Shown: positions 1 through 6,125 of the stretch, in pieces
How the letters are laid out: each line of letters begins with the position of its first letter
Position numbering within the stretch: the stretch's first letter is position 1
Assembly: GCA_965658085.1 (NCBI GenBank)
Contig: CBFHQW010000038.1
Location: 1 to 13,308, forward strand
Length of the DNA: 13,308 bases
Direction: 5' to 3'
Origin: Thalassarchaeum sp965658085
GTDB lineage: Archaea; Thermoplasmatota; Poseidoniia; Poseidoniales; Thalassarchaeaceae
Made by a program: the position numbers and the translations under genes
Notes under the pieces: model-generated
Database searches by the model: none
Seen by the model: the letters and a program-made list of their open reading frames with translations, nothing else
Told to the model about the DNA's origin: nothing

Positions 1-6
1 GCCCAG

Positions 7-1386
7 ATGTACGAAGAACACCACCGCCCCCCTCACGGAGCAGGGACCAAATCAGCATCATCTAAGTTCGAAATCGGCGATTCAGGGCCGTGGGAAATAA
101 CAGTCCCACACACAGTTTACCCTCCTCGTGAAGACACCGCCTTACTAGGACGAGCGTTACTAAGGCTGTCTGGTGACTGTGGACAGGCTACCGAGATTGG
201 ATGCGGTAGTGGAGCACTCTCGATTCTACTCGCCTCAATGGGATGGGAAGTTGCTGCATGTGATGTCAACCCGTTCGCTGTGGCAGCGGCTAGGGGCAAT
301 GTGGAGAAAGCCGGTTTCGCAGATATGATCAGTGTCGACGAAGGTGGTCCTGGGGAGCCGGGATGGGGATTGCAAGAAGGGGTTAATCTAGTAGTTTGGA
401 ACCTACCATATCTGGACCCTTTGGAACCTGATGGAGTTTCCCTTGAACCCATTGAAGAGGCTTCGATGTCTGACCTCCCTAGAGGTTGGTCGGATAAACT
501 TCTAGAGGTCGTCGACGATGGTCTGATTGATTCAAGTTGCCTAGTAGTTCTGCTTCACCGCACCGATCCAGAAAGTCGCAGCAAACCTGACAGTTGGATT
601 CGGAACGGATGGTCTTGCCGGCAACTGGACAGTATGAGGATGGCTGATGAAAAACTCGAGGTGCTGTGCTACTGGAGGCCGGAGGCAGGAGAGGCTGTCA
701 CGGTCATGGCTGAGTGTGAATCGACGATGGACGAAGCAAAACATCTCATCAATGGAGGCTGGCAGAGGGTAATTTCTCTCTCGCAGACCTCCGGCCGAGG
801 TAGGAGAGGGAGTTCGTGGCAGACTCAGGAAGGGGGGTTGGCATGCACTTGGATCTTTTCTAAGGCGACTCTGGAACGGTACTCTCCCGGACTCATACAG
901 ACCTCGGTCGGTGCCGCGGTTTCAGACGCCTTGGGCTGTTGTGTAAAATGGCCAAACGACTTGATGACCAAAGATGGTCGGAAACTGGGGGGTATACTCG
1001 TAGAAGGGAATTCGAAGGATGACGGCATCAGAGTTGGTATCGGACTCAACAGGCGGGGCAGTGTTATCGATGGAGTGGCTGTAGCTGGATGGGATGAATA
1101 CGTCGGAGAGAAAACAGCAATCGAGGTCTTCGACATACTAGATCCAGTTATCTCATCGCACTTCGAGGAGCATTCTCTTGCACCCCCTGTAGAGAAGGAT
1201 GAATTGGTGGCACTGTCTTGGAAGAGCCTAGCAAGGTCGCTTTCAACAGGAGTAGTTCTCAAATCCAAGGGATTACGTGTGAGAGCAGTGGGTTTGAGTT
1301 CAGGAGGTCATCTGTTGACTGAGTTCGATGGATTGGTCGCAACGATTGATGATATCAACACACTCGACTGGAATCCTATTACGTGA
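7..1386 (+). CDS. HemK2/PrmC-like methyltransferase fused to biotin-protein ligase
   Basis: Two enzymes in one 459-residue frame. Residues ~35-230 are a Rossmann SAM methyltransferase of the archaeal HemK2/Mtq2 type, whose relatives methylate a glutamine in release factor aRF1. It shows VYPPREDT at 37-44, the SAM loop EIGCGSG at 63-69, acidic D86, and NLPY at 132-135 in place of the usual NPPY. Residues ~233-459 are a BirA-type ligase that makes biotinyl-AMP and loads it onto acyl-CoA carboxylase carrier proteins: EST at 238-240, QTSGRGRRG at 260-268, KWPND at 314-318, KLGGILVE at 326-333, and a small C-terminal SH3-like domain at ~400-455. There is no DNA-binding HTH, so this is not a BirA repressor. 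The frame is open to the left edge, so the true start could lie upstream; the first ATG at 7 leaves a ~35-residue extension before the methyltransferase. The last 8 bases overlap the convergent gene ending at 1379. Confidence 0.88.
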   Translation: MYEEHHRPPHGAGTKSASSKFEIGDSGPWEITVPHTVYPPREDTALLGRALLRLSGDCGQATEIGCGSGALSILLASMGWEVAACDVNPFAVAAARGNVEKAGFADMISVDEGGPGEPGWGLQEGVNLVVWNLPYLDPLEPDGVSLEPIEEASMSDLPRGWSDKLLEVVDDGLIDSSCLVVLLHRTDPESRSKPDSWIRNGWSCRQLDSMRMADEKLEVLCYWRPEAGEAVTVMAECESTMDEAKHLINGGWQRVISLSQTSGRGRRGSSWQTQEGGLACTWIFSKATLERYSPGLIQTSVGAAVSDALGCCVKWPNDLMTKDGRKLGGILVEGNSKDDGIRVGIGLNRRGSVIDGVAVAGWDEYVGEKTAIEVFDILDPVISSHFEEHSLAPPVEKDELVALSWKSLARSLSTGVVLKSKGLRVRAVGLSSGGHLLTEFDGLVATIDDINTLDWNPIT

Positions 1387-1690
1387 GGTCTTTCTTGCCT
1401 ATTCCGAGCCTCTCCCTGACCAACTTTATCTTCCCCGATCTCGTAATCGTGCGACAGCCCTCGTCGGAGTTGATTCTAGATGTGGCTGCTTCGCAATCAT
1501 TCAAGGGCACCTTGACTATAGCTCCCACGGAGCCATCGGGCTCTATGTAGTGATCATATAATCTCCAGTGTAATCCCTCAAGGAGCCTTCCTAGAATTTT
1601 CTCACAAGCCTCGCGACTCTCTGCCTGCGAACTGAATCTCACGCCTATCCACCTGCGCTTGCCCCTAGCAGCCTTACCAAGCCCTGCCAT
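1379..1690 (-). CDS. Probable RNase P protein component 2 (Pop5/Rpp14 family)
   Basis: A 103-residue basic protein. The family binds RNase P RNA and aids tRNA 5' maturation. Family-like features are a basic strand start (KRRWIGVRF, residues 11-19), a central helix, a strand GAIVKVP (~56-62) matching the GIIRC-type strand, and a C-terminal SGKIKLVRERL (~85-95) corresponding to the SGTIKxLRRK signature of archaeal Pop5. The N-terminus is shorter than in Pyrococcus-type proteins, and the assignment rests on motif resemblance, not alignment. The ATG at 1690 is the only start in the open frame before the upstream stop at 1712-1714. It has no clear Shine-Dalgarno. It lies 34 bases after the FtsZ-family gene on the same strand, probably in one transcript, and its stop overlaps the end of the convergent methyltransferase-ligase gene by 8 bases. 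Confidence 0.62.
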   Translation of the reverse strand: MAGLGKAARGKRRWIGVRFSSQAESREACEKILGRLLEGLHWRLYDHYIEPDGSVGAIVKVPLNDCEAATSRINSDEGCRTITRSGKIKLVRERLGIGKKDLT

Positions 1691-1724
1691 GACGGGTGGA
1701 CAGGGTGACCCTTAATCGAGTTGG

Positions 1725-2630
1725 TCAAAGACCACTGACTACTGCGACCAACCTGATTCGGCCCCTCATCTCGTCACTTGCCCTTGCTCCCATGATTACT
1801 TGGCAATCAGGATCGAGGGAGGAGACGAATGCCTCTGTAACCTCATTCAGATGAGCTAGTGTCATGTCAGGACCTCCCTCTACCTGTATCATGCAGCCTT
1901 TAGCGCCATCAACTCTAAGATTGGATAATGGTGACTTACGTGCCTCGCTAACCACCTTATCTGGTCTGTCAGTAGTCCCTGTTCCGACAATCAGAGTGGC
2001 GTTCCCTGGCCTATTGATTACAGTCCTGAGATCCATCAGATCCAGATTGATCTTTCCTACCTTAGCAAGAGTAGTTACCAGTCCTTCGACCAATTCACCA
2101 ATCCAGCCCGATCCTGTCCTCCAGTCGTCGTCCCTGCGTCGTGCCTGCCATGCCAACCTCTCCATACTGACTCTGATACAAACGTGGGAGTTCTCTTCTA
2201 GTGCTTGGATTGCGGTCTCGGCGATCTTGCACCGCAGGGGCTGTTCAGCGAAAGGCAGACCTGCGATGGCGATTACGAGACAATCACTCTCATACGCCAG
2301 AGAAGCCAATTCGGCCGAGGCACCCGAACCCATCCCCCCTCCGAGCCCCGTCATTATGACTACGAGTTCGGCCTGCTCAAGTAAGGGAGTTACAGAGTCA
2401 ATACCGTCCCTGAGGCGGTGAGCTGCCAATGCGGGAAGAGCGGCAGTACCTCGGCCATCCCCTCCTGCATCGAGGTGCAGGCAGTGTGCTGCCGAGGCCC
2501 CAGCGAATGAGGCCTCATCAGCATCTATGAGCAGCAAGTCAGCCAGTTCGGAACATTTTGTATGGGCCCTCTCAGCCCACGTGCAACCTATTCCTCCGAC
2601 GCCGGCAACGAGAATCGCACCCTCGTCCAT
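1725..2630 (-). CDS. Divergent FtsZ/tubulin-superfamily GTPase
   Basis: An FtsZ-related protein of 301 residues from the ATG at 2630, chosen because GAGGGGTG precedes it and because MDEGAILVAGVGG puts the GTP-binding strand at the N-terminus as in the FtsZ core. The frame stays open to 2828, but that would overlap the upstream TPR gene. The T1 loop is GVGGIG (10-15). The tubulin signature T4 is GGGMGSG (97-103) instead of GGGTGTG. The E-xxx-R pair of the nucleotide pocket is kept near 128-132. The catalytic T7 loop is NLDLMD (195-200) followed by LRTV, as in FtsZ. The C-terminal GGPDMTL (253-259) and VIMGA strand match FtsZ. The IPND motif is replaced by VSME (~154-157), losing the guanine-contact Asn. 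There is no C-terminal tail or conserved tail peptide, so it may not use the usual membrane anchors. It could be the division FtsZ or a specialised paralogue; the divergence favours a paralogue. Confidence 0.85.
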   Translation of the reverse strand: MDEGAILVAGVGGIGCTWAERAHTKCSELADLLLIDADEASFAGASAAHCLHLDAGGDGRGTAALPALAAHRLRDGIDSVTPLLEQAELVVIMTGLGGGMGSGASAELASLAYESDCLVIAIAGLPFAEQPLRCKIAETAIQALEENSHVCIRVSMERLAWQARRRDDDWRTGSGWIGELVEGLVTTLAKVGKINLDLMDLRTVINRPGNATLIVGTGTTDRPDKVVSEARKSPLSNLRVDGAKGCMIQVEGGPDMTLAHLNEVTEAFVSSLDPDCQVIMGARASDEMRGRIRLVAVVSGL

Positions 2631-2667
2631 GCGACACCCCTCGAGGCGGGGGCCGTTTAGAATGTGC

Positions 2668-2973
2668 TCAATCGTAAGTAAGGAGGCGTTGGTATCTCCT
2701 TCTCTCATCTCGTGCCCAAGCATTGTCCGGCTCAATCTGCAATACGCGTTCATAGTACTCGATGGCCGTCTCCCATTCAGACAGGTAGCGACCATACATG
2801 TGACCCAGATTATTGAGTACTGGAACACAATCAGAATCTCCCTCCAATAGTTCTATCAGAATGGATTCGGCGTTATTTATATCCAGCATCTCCATGAGAT
2901 TCTCTGCCTCTTCGAGACGTTGCAACTGCTCCTCAGAGAGACGGTATACATTACGCCATTGAGGCCCTGACAC
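2668..2973 (-). CDS. Small TPR-repeat protein
   Basis: A 101-residue soluble protein built of helices. Residues ~50-83 form a clear tetratricopeptide repeat: a hydrophobic helix containing NNLGHMYGR, then TAIEYYERVLQIEPDN, which fits the W/L-G-Y-A-F-A-P pattern. A weaker, degenerate repeat lies at ~16-45 (ENLMEMLDINNAESILIELLEGD). TPRs bind other proteins; no catalytic motif is visible. The GTG at 2973 is the first start in the open frame. No strong Shine-Dalgarno precedes it, but a TATA-like box at 3011-3019 would place the transcript start about 16 bases upstream. It is the first gene of a minus-strand cluster and is followed after 37 bases by the FtsZ-family gene, so a scaffold or adaptor role for that GTPase is possible, though inferred only from position. 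Confidence 0.75.
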   Translation of the reverse strand: MSGPQWRNVYRLSEEQLQRLEEAENLMEMLDINNAESILIELLEGDSDCVPVLNNLGHMYGRYLSEWETAIEYYERVLQIEPDNAWARDERRRYQRLLTYD

Positions 2974-3010
2974 AGGTGCCGCTGGGAGCGCTATCGTTTG
3001 AGGTTTCGTG

Positions 3011-3019
3011 AATATCTAA
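3011..3019 (-). promoter_or_regulatory. Candidate TATA box for the TPR-FtsZ-Pop5 cluster
   Basis: Read on the minus strand this is TTAGATATT, about 42 bases before the GTG at 2973. Archaeal TATA boxes sit ~26 bases before the transcript start, which would give a ~16-base leader. The match to the archaeal consensus is weak. Confidence 0.35.
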
Positions 3020-3032
3020 TGAGCATCATTAG
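3016..3032. promoter_or_regulatory. Perfect 7+3+7 inverted repeat, candidate operator
   Basis: CTAATGA-GCA-TCATTAG is an exact palindrome with 7-base arms and a 3-base centre. It lies in the divergent region between the TPR gene (-) and the respiratory operon (+), directly against the minus-strand TATA-like box. This is typical of the site of a dimeric helix-turn-helix regulator. No regulator gene is visible nearby and the binding protein is unknown. Confidence 0.5.
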
Positions 3033-3073
3033 AGCGACAGATGCGAGTCCTTCCGAAAGAGGCAAACTGGAAC

Positions 3074-3081
3074 GTTAATAT
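3074..3081 (+). promoter_or_regulatory. Candidate TATA box of the respiratory operon
   Basis: GTTAATAT is centred ~45 bases before the GTG at 3123. A transcript starting ~26 bases downstream would have a ~19-base leader that includes the GAGGTG ribosome site at 3112-3117. The spacing is self-consistent. Confidence 0.45.
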
Positions 3082-3122
3082 CCCTATTCAAGGTGGCTTC
3101 GTCCGTACCTTGAGGTGTTAGC

Positions 3123-3938
3123 GTGAGCAGGGTTGGAGTATACTCTCAAAGAGCCTTCATACTCGGACTAATTGCCTTGCTCATAGCAGGAGGGACACAG
3201 GCGTCGCACCTCGGTATCGGAGGCGATGCCAACGGTGACGGAGATGTTTCCATAGCAGGGTGCACTTGCCATAACGAAGACCCCGATAACTCTGTGACCA
3301 TAATAATCGAGGGAATGCCTTACCATTACGAGGCAGGGATTCAATATAATCTGGTCATCCAGCTAATCGGAGGGCCTGACATAGACACCTCCTCAAACAC
3401 TGGAGGATTCTCAATGATGGTCAGTTCGGGAGTCCTCAGTGCTGGAGAAGGATTCGAAACAATGGTCCAAAACTGGGAGGATGACCTCACTAGATTAACT
3501 CATACAAACTCAGGATCGCAAACGGAAGATAGGAGTTGGCATGTTGTCTGGACTGCTCCTCCCTCGGGAGAAGGCGTAGTCACGATGTGGCTCGCAGGGA
3601 ACGCGGTTAATGGCGATCAGATACCCAGTGTCCTAGACAAGTGGAATAGACTCACGGCTACTGTCGATGAGGGTTCCGATGATGGAAGGACTCGGACAGT
3701 CTTCTCCGGAAACGGTGAGATTGAGCCTCCAGCCCCTGCCGAACATGGTGTAGATATCCATGAAATGGGTGCTGGACTCAGGGCGCACTGGCTCGGCTTG
3801 CTGGGATTCGCAGCAGTAATCATCGTCCTGCTCTTCTGTGGATTGTTCCTCCGTTATGGATTCTCTAGGCACTATGTAGGGAGGAGCAATCTTCTGCGTC
3901 TCAGAATCAAGCATCTTCGAAGAGGTGATCAACTGTGA
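3123..3938 (+). CDS. Secreted, C-terminally anchored Reeler/anchor-V-like protein with CXCH motif
   Basis: A 271-residue exported membrane protein at the head of the respiratory operon. Residues ~10-27 form a signal peptide ending near TQAS. An EF-hand/dockerin-like acidic loop, DANGDGDV, follows at 35-42, then GCTCH at 46-50. The β-rich part (~57-180) resembles the Reeler / 'choice-of-anchor V' domains found in exported proteins that begin with a heme-c-like CXXCH: GGFSMMVSSG at 94-103, THT at 126-128, WHVVWTAPP at 139-147, then a WLAGNAVNGD segment. Residues 222-244 are a membrane helix followed by a basic tail (RRGDQL at the end), placing the domain outside the cell. In this copy the motif is CTCH, one residue short of CXXCH, so covalent heme attachment is doubtful. 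It could be an electron acceptor, an assembly factor or a structural subunit. The GTG start has GAGGTG five bases upstream (3112-3117). Its last four bases overlap the next start. Confidence 0.7.
   Translation: MSRVGVYSQRAFILGLIALLIAGGTQASHLGIGGDANGDGDVSIAGCTCHNEDPDNSVTIIIEGMPYHYEAGIQYNLVIQLIGGPDIDTSSNTGGFSMMVSSGVLSAGEGFETMVQNWEDDLTRLTHTNSGSQTEDRSWHVVWTAPPSGEGVVTMWLAGNAVNGDQIPSVLDKWNRLTATVDEGSDDGRTRTVFSGNGEIEPPAPAEHGVDIHEMGAGLRAHWLGLLGFAAVIIVLLFCGLFLRYGFSRHYVGRSNLLRLRIKHLRRGDQL
3922..3930 (+). promoter_or_regulatory. Near-perfect ribosome binding site
   Basis: GAGGTGATC is a nine-base match to the complement of the archaeal 16S rRNA 3' end. It lies four bases before the GTG at 3935 inside the end of the upstream gene, and fixes that start, which overlaps the previous stop as GTGA. 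Confidence 0.8.
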
Positions 3939-4384
3939 AAGAAGACATTGTGATGAAGTTGCTCAGGCAAGTAAAGTCTGGCGAGGTCAGTGTAGAGGAT
4001 GCACGCGCTGCTCTCGTGGACACCGTGTTGACAGTAGAGGAGTTCGGCGCAGCCGTCGACCATGGGGTGTTCAACGAGCCTGAAATGGGCACGGTCGTAA
4101 GAGCCTCTGTCTCGCCCTTCGGAGACTCCATATTGATTCTACTACTGTCCCTTTGGGGCGTATTGTGGAGCCTTTACTGGGCAGGGGCGTTGACCTATGG
4201 ACTGTTCAACGGGTGGGATCAGCAATCGCTTTCATTCCACATGGGTATGCTCATGCTGACTATAATCATCATAGGTATGGTATATCTGAAGTTCGTGATG
4301 CCCGACGTTGTCATAGTCAAACACAGGGGCAACAAGTACATCACTTCAAATGACCCTGATGGATGGAAACAGTACGAGGTGTGA
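3935..4384 (+). CDS. Two-helix membrane protein of the cytochrome b complex operon
   Basis: A 149-residue protein with no family I recognise. Residues ~1-30 form a short amphipathic helix pair (LLRQVKSGEVSVEDARAAL) like the small 'G-x-h-s-x-E-A' helical hairpins often seen at protein ends. Two membrane helices follow at ~64-90 and ~101-122, then a ~27-residue hydrophilic tail rich in basic and aromatic residues. Translational coupling on both sides (GTGA overlap with the upstream gene, a stop at 4382-4384 touching the Rieske start) and its position before Rieske and cytochrome b suggest a small accessory or assembly subunit of that complex. This role is inferred from position only. Confidence 0.75.
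   Translation: MKEDIVMKLLRQVKSGEVSVEDARAALVDTVLTVEEFGAAVDHGVFNEPEMGTVVRASVSPFGDSILILLLSLWGVLWSLYWAGALTYGLFNGWDQQSLSFHMGMLMLTIIIIGMVYLKFVMPDVVIVKHRGNKYITSNDPDGWKQYEV
4376..4381 (+). promoter_or_regulatory. Ribosome binding site deciding the Rieske start
   Basis: GAGGTG sits five bases before the ATG at 4387 and only two before the ATG at 4384. The longer start at 4363 lies upstream of this site, so it is unlikely. Confidence 0.65.
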
Positions 4385-4386
4385 TG

Positions 4387-5241
4387 ATGGCAAGAAGATT
4401 CAGACTCAGGCCTGTTCCCGGCGAAGATAGTACCTCTTCGGAGCCTCCGAACATGATCGATAGGAGAGAGTTCATGCGCCACTCTTTCAACACCGCTGCG
4501 GGTGTCATCACTATGGCGAGTATTGGCGCTATAGGCTTCGCATCTCTCCTAATGGGGCAGTCTGATGCAGATGGAGGCGACTCTTCTGTGCGCTTCTGGG
4601 TACCCACCGGTGCCGAGGATTCTTCTTGGTATGGTGACTTGCACCTTGAGCAGATGGACTTTCAGTCCTTCGTCGATGCAGCTGCAACATCGACTACCGG
4701 GATGGCAGGGGCTTCTGGAGTTTGGTCTGGCCTCCCTGTCAATGTGATTTATGTCCCTCACGATGAGAACTCTCAGTCCGCACTAGAGGAGAACAAGCCC
4801 CGATTCCAATTCATGGATGGTTACAACGAGAGCGGTGCCTATGTGGGCTCTGGCTTTGAGGTCGATGAGAACCCTGAATACGAGTCCCTTTCGATTCATG
4901 ACAACATGATCATCATATTCTCAAGGTGTCCACACTTGTGCTGCATCCCAGGTTGGCAACTGGTTGCAAATGACTTCACCAGTGACCAATGGAGTCCAGG
5001 GGGTGCTGATGCTGGCGGCAACAAGCTGTTCTGTATATGTCACTCCAGTAGGTACGACCCCACGGTCATTGAGAAGAATCGTAACAGGAACAGGACCAAT
5101 GGAACCGAATTCGACTTCATAGGAGTGAAGAGAACCGGGGGCCCTGCGCCAATGGGTATGCCATTGATTCCATTCGAAGTCAACGGGGGAATCATCGAGG
5201 CCCTCGACGACTTCAAAGATTGGTACACATTTTGTGAGTAG
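4387..5241 (+). CDS. Rieske [2Fe-2S] protein, Tat-exported
   Basis: High-potential iron-sulfur subunit of a quinol-oxidising cytochrome b complex; it takes one electron from quinol at the outer Qo site and passes it to a periplasmic-side acceptor. The 284-residue protein has a Tat-type N-terminus with RREFMR at 26-31, then a membrane helix at ~36-56 that likely remains as anchor. Box I is CPHLCC (C181, H183, C186) and box II is CICHSS (C216, C218, H219, S221). By analogy to bovine Rieske, C181/H183/C216/H219 bind the cluster, C186-C218 form the disulfide, and S221 tunes potential. Box I carries an extra Cys (C185) where Gly is usual. About 120 residues (~58-178) separate the helix from box I, a longer stretch than in mitochondrial Rieske. 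The start at 4387 is set by GAGGTG at 4376-4381; the ATG at 4384 is the alternative. Confidence 0.92.
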   Translation: MARRFRLRPVPGEDSTSSEPPNMIDRREFMRHSFNTAAGVITMASIGAIGFASLLMGQSDADGGDSSVRFWVPTGAEDSSWYGDLHLEQMDFQSFVDAAATSTTGMAGASGVWSGLPVNVIYVPHDENSQSALEENKPRFQFMDGYNESGAYVGSGFEVDENPEYESLSIHDNMIIIFSRCPHLCCIPGWQLVANDFTSDQWSPGGADAGGNKLFCICHSSRYDPTVIEKNRNRNRTNGTEFDFIGVKRTGGPAPMGMPLIPFEVNGGIIEALDDFKDWYTFCE

Positions 5242-5249
5242 GTGATTTA

Positions 5250-6116
5250 GTGATTCAGTTCTGGTTCCTGTGGCTTTTCATTTCCATCGTTGTGGTCCTC
5301 GTGGCCTTCACGCTACGCAAGGAGAGGGACGAAATGCCGAGGACTGATATCCTGCGGGCTGTAGAGACTAGTGCAGGCAGTATGGGTCTCGCAGAGAAGG
5401 GGTTCCTGTGGGCATTCTCCTGGCTCGATACAAGATTTCGAATCCAAGACTATTGGGGGATGAGCAAGGATGCATACCACCACATGCACAGGCAAATGCC
5501 GCTTACACACGCTGAGAAGTACAAGTTGCGCATCATCTGGTACTGGTATCCCTTGTATTGCCTCGGGGGAATCTCCTTCCTCGCCTTCATAATACTGGTA
5601 ATATCAGGGACGGTACTGGGCCTTTACTACGTCCCCGGAGGAGAGGGGACTCCTTCTCCTGCTTACCTCAGTATGGAGTTCATAATGGTCGACTTACCGT
5701 TCGGCTACATCATGAGATCGATACATCACTGGACGACTCACTTCATGGTGGCGGCGGTGTTCCTGCACATGTGCAGAGTGTACTTCACCGGAGCGTACCG
5801 TAACCCACGTGAGTTGAACTGGCTCATCGGCGTCGCATTGATGTTCTTCACTATCTTCTTCGGCTACTCCGGTTACCTGTTGCCTTGGGACAGTCTGGCC
5901 TTTGGAGCTGCTACCATAGGCATTAACATGGCCAGTTCGACTCCATTAGTAGGAGGTTGGATGGCCAAGGCGCTGTTCGCAGGCACCACTCTATCTGGCC
6001 AGACGGTGACTAGGATGTACTTCCTGCATGTCTTCATACTCCCTGTCCTAGTGACCGGTCTGATTCTAGCGCATCTGTTCATCGTATGGGTACAGGGTAT
6101 AGCGGAGCCGCATTGA
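5250..6116 (+). CDS. Cytochrome b6-type cytochrome b subunit
   Basis: Diheme membrane subunit carrying the four N-terminal helices of the cytochrome b core. The 288-residue protein begins with an added membrane helix (~3-21) and a ~75-residue cytoplasmic stretch, then the core at ~95-288. Heme ligands are H159/H173 (HX13H) and H260/H275. The second pair has 14 residues between them, the b6 spacing rather than the 13 of bc1 cytochrome b. YCLGG at 103-107 aligns with the b6 segment whose Cys covalently binds heme c(i), so C104 is a candidate ligand. Other b6 matches are the RSIH start of helix B, NPRELNW (185-191), GYLLPWD (208-214) and GQTVTR (250-255). The C-terminal half of cytochrome b is in the next gene, as in b6f (petB/petD). 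The GTG start has AGGTGAT at 5240-5246. Confidence 0.93.
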   Translation: MIQFWFLWLFISIVVVLVAFTLRKERDEMPRTDILRAVETSAGSMGLAEKGFLWAFSWLDTRFRIQDYWGMSKDAYHHMHRQMPLTHAEKYKLRIIWYWYPLYCLGGISFLAFIILVISGTVLGLYYVPGGEGTPSPAYLSMEFIMVDLPFGYIMRSIHHWTTHFMVAAVFLHMCRVYFTGAYRNPRELNWLIGVALMFFTIFFGYSGYLLPWDSLAFGAATIGINMASSTPLVGGWMAKALFAGTTLSGQTVTRMYFLHVFILPVLVTGLILAHLFIVWVQGIAEPH

Positions 6117-6122
6117 GGTGAT
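6115..6122 (+). promoter_or_regulatory. Ribosome binding site of the cytochrome b-HdrD fusion gene
   Basis: GAGGTGAT overlaps the stop of the cytochrome b gene and lies three bases before the ATG at 6126. It implies coupled translation of the two halves of cytochrome b. Confidence 0.75.
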
Positions 6123-6125
6123 AGT

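Noticed and set aside
825..1268. 147-codon minus-strand frame inside the biotin ligase
   Set aside because: It lies wholly opposite a motif-bearing ligase domain and has a low-complexity S/P/T composition.
1864..2421. 185-codon plus-strand frame across the FtsZ-family gene
   Set aside because: It is a shadow of the minus-strand gene, which has clear GTPase motifs. The plus-strand translation is S/P/R-rich with no recognisable domain.
2631..2828. Longer N-terminus for the FtsZ-family protein (start at 2828 or 2708)
   Set aside because: It would overlap the TPR gene, the added residues do not resemble FtsZ, and the ATG at 2630 has a GAGGGGTG ribosome site and starts at the conserved first strand.
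3633..3932. 99-codon minus-strand frame opposite the Reeler-like gene
   Set aside because: Its opposite strand encodes a signal peptide, motif-bearing domain and membrane helix; no domain is seen in the reverse frame.
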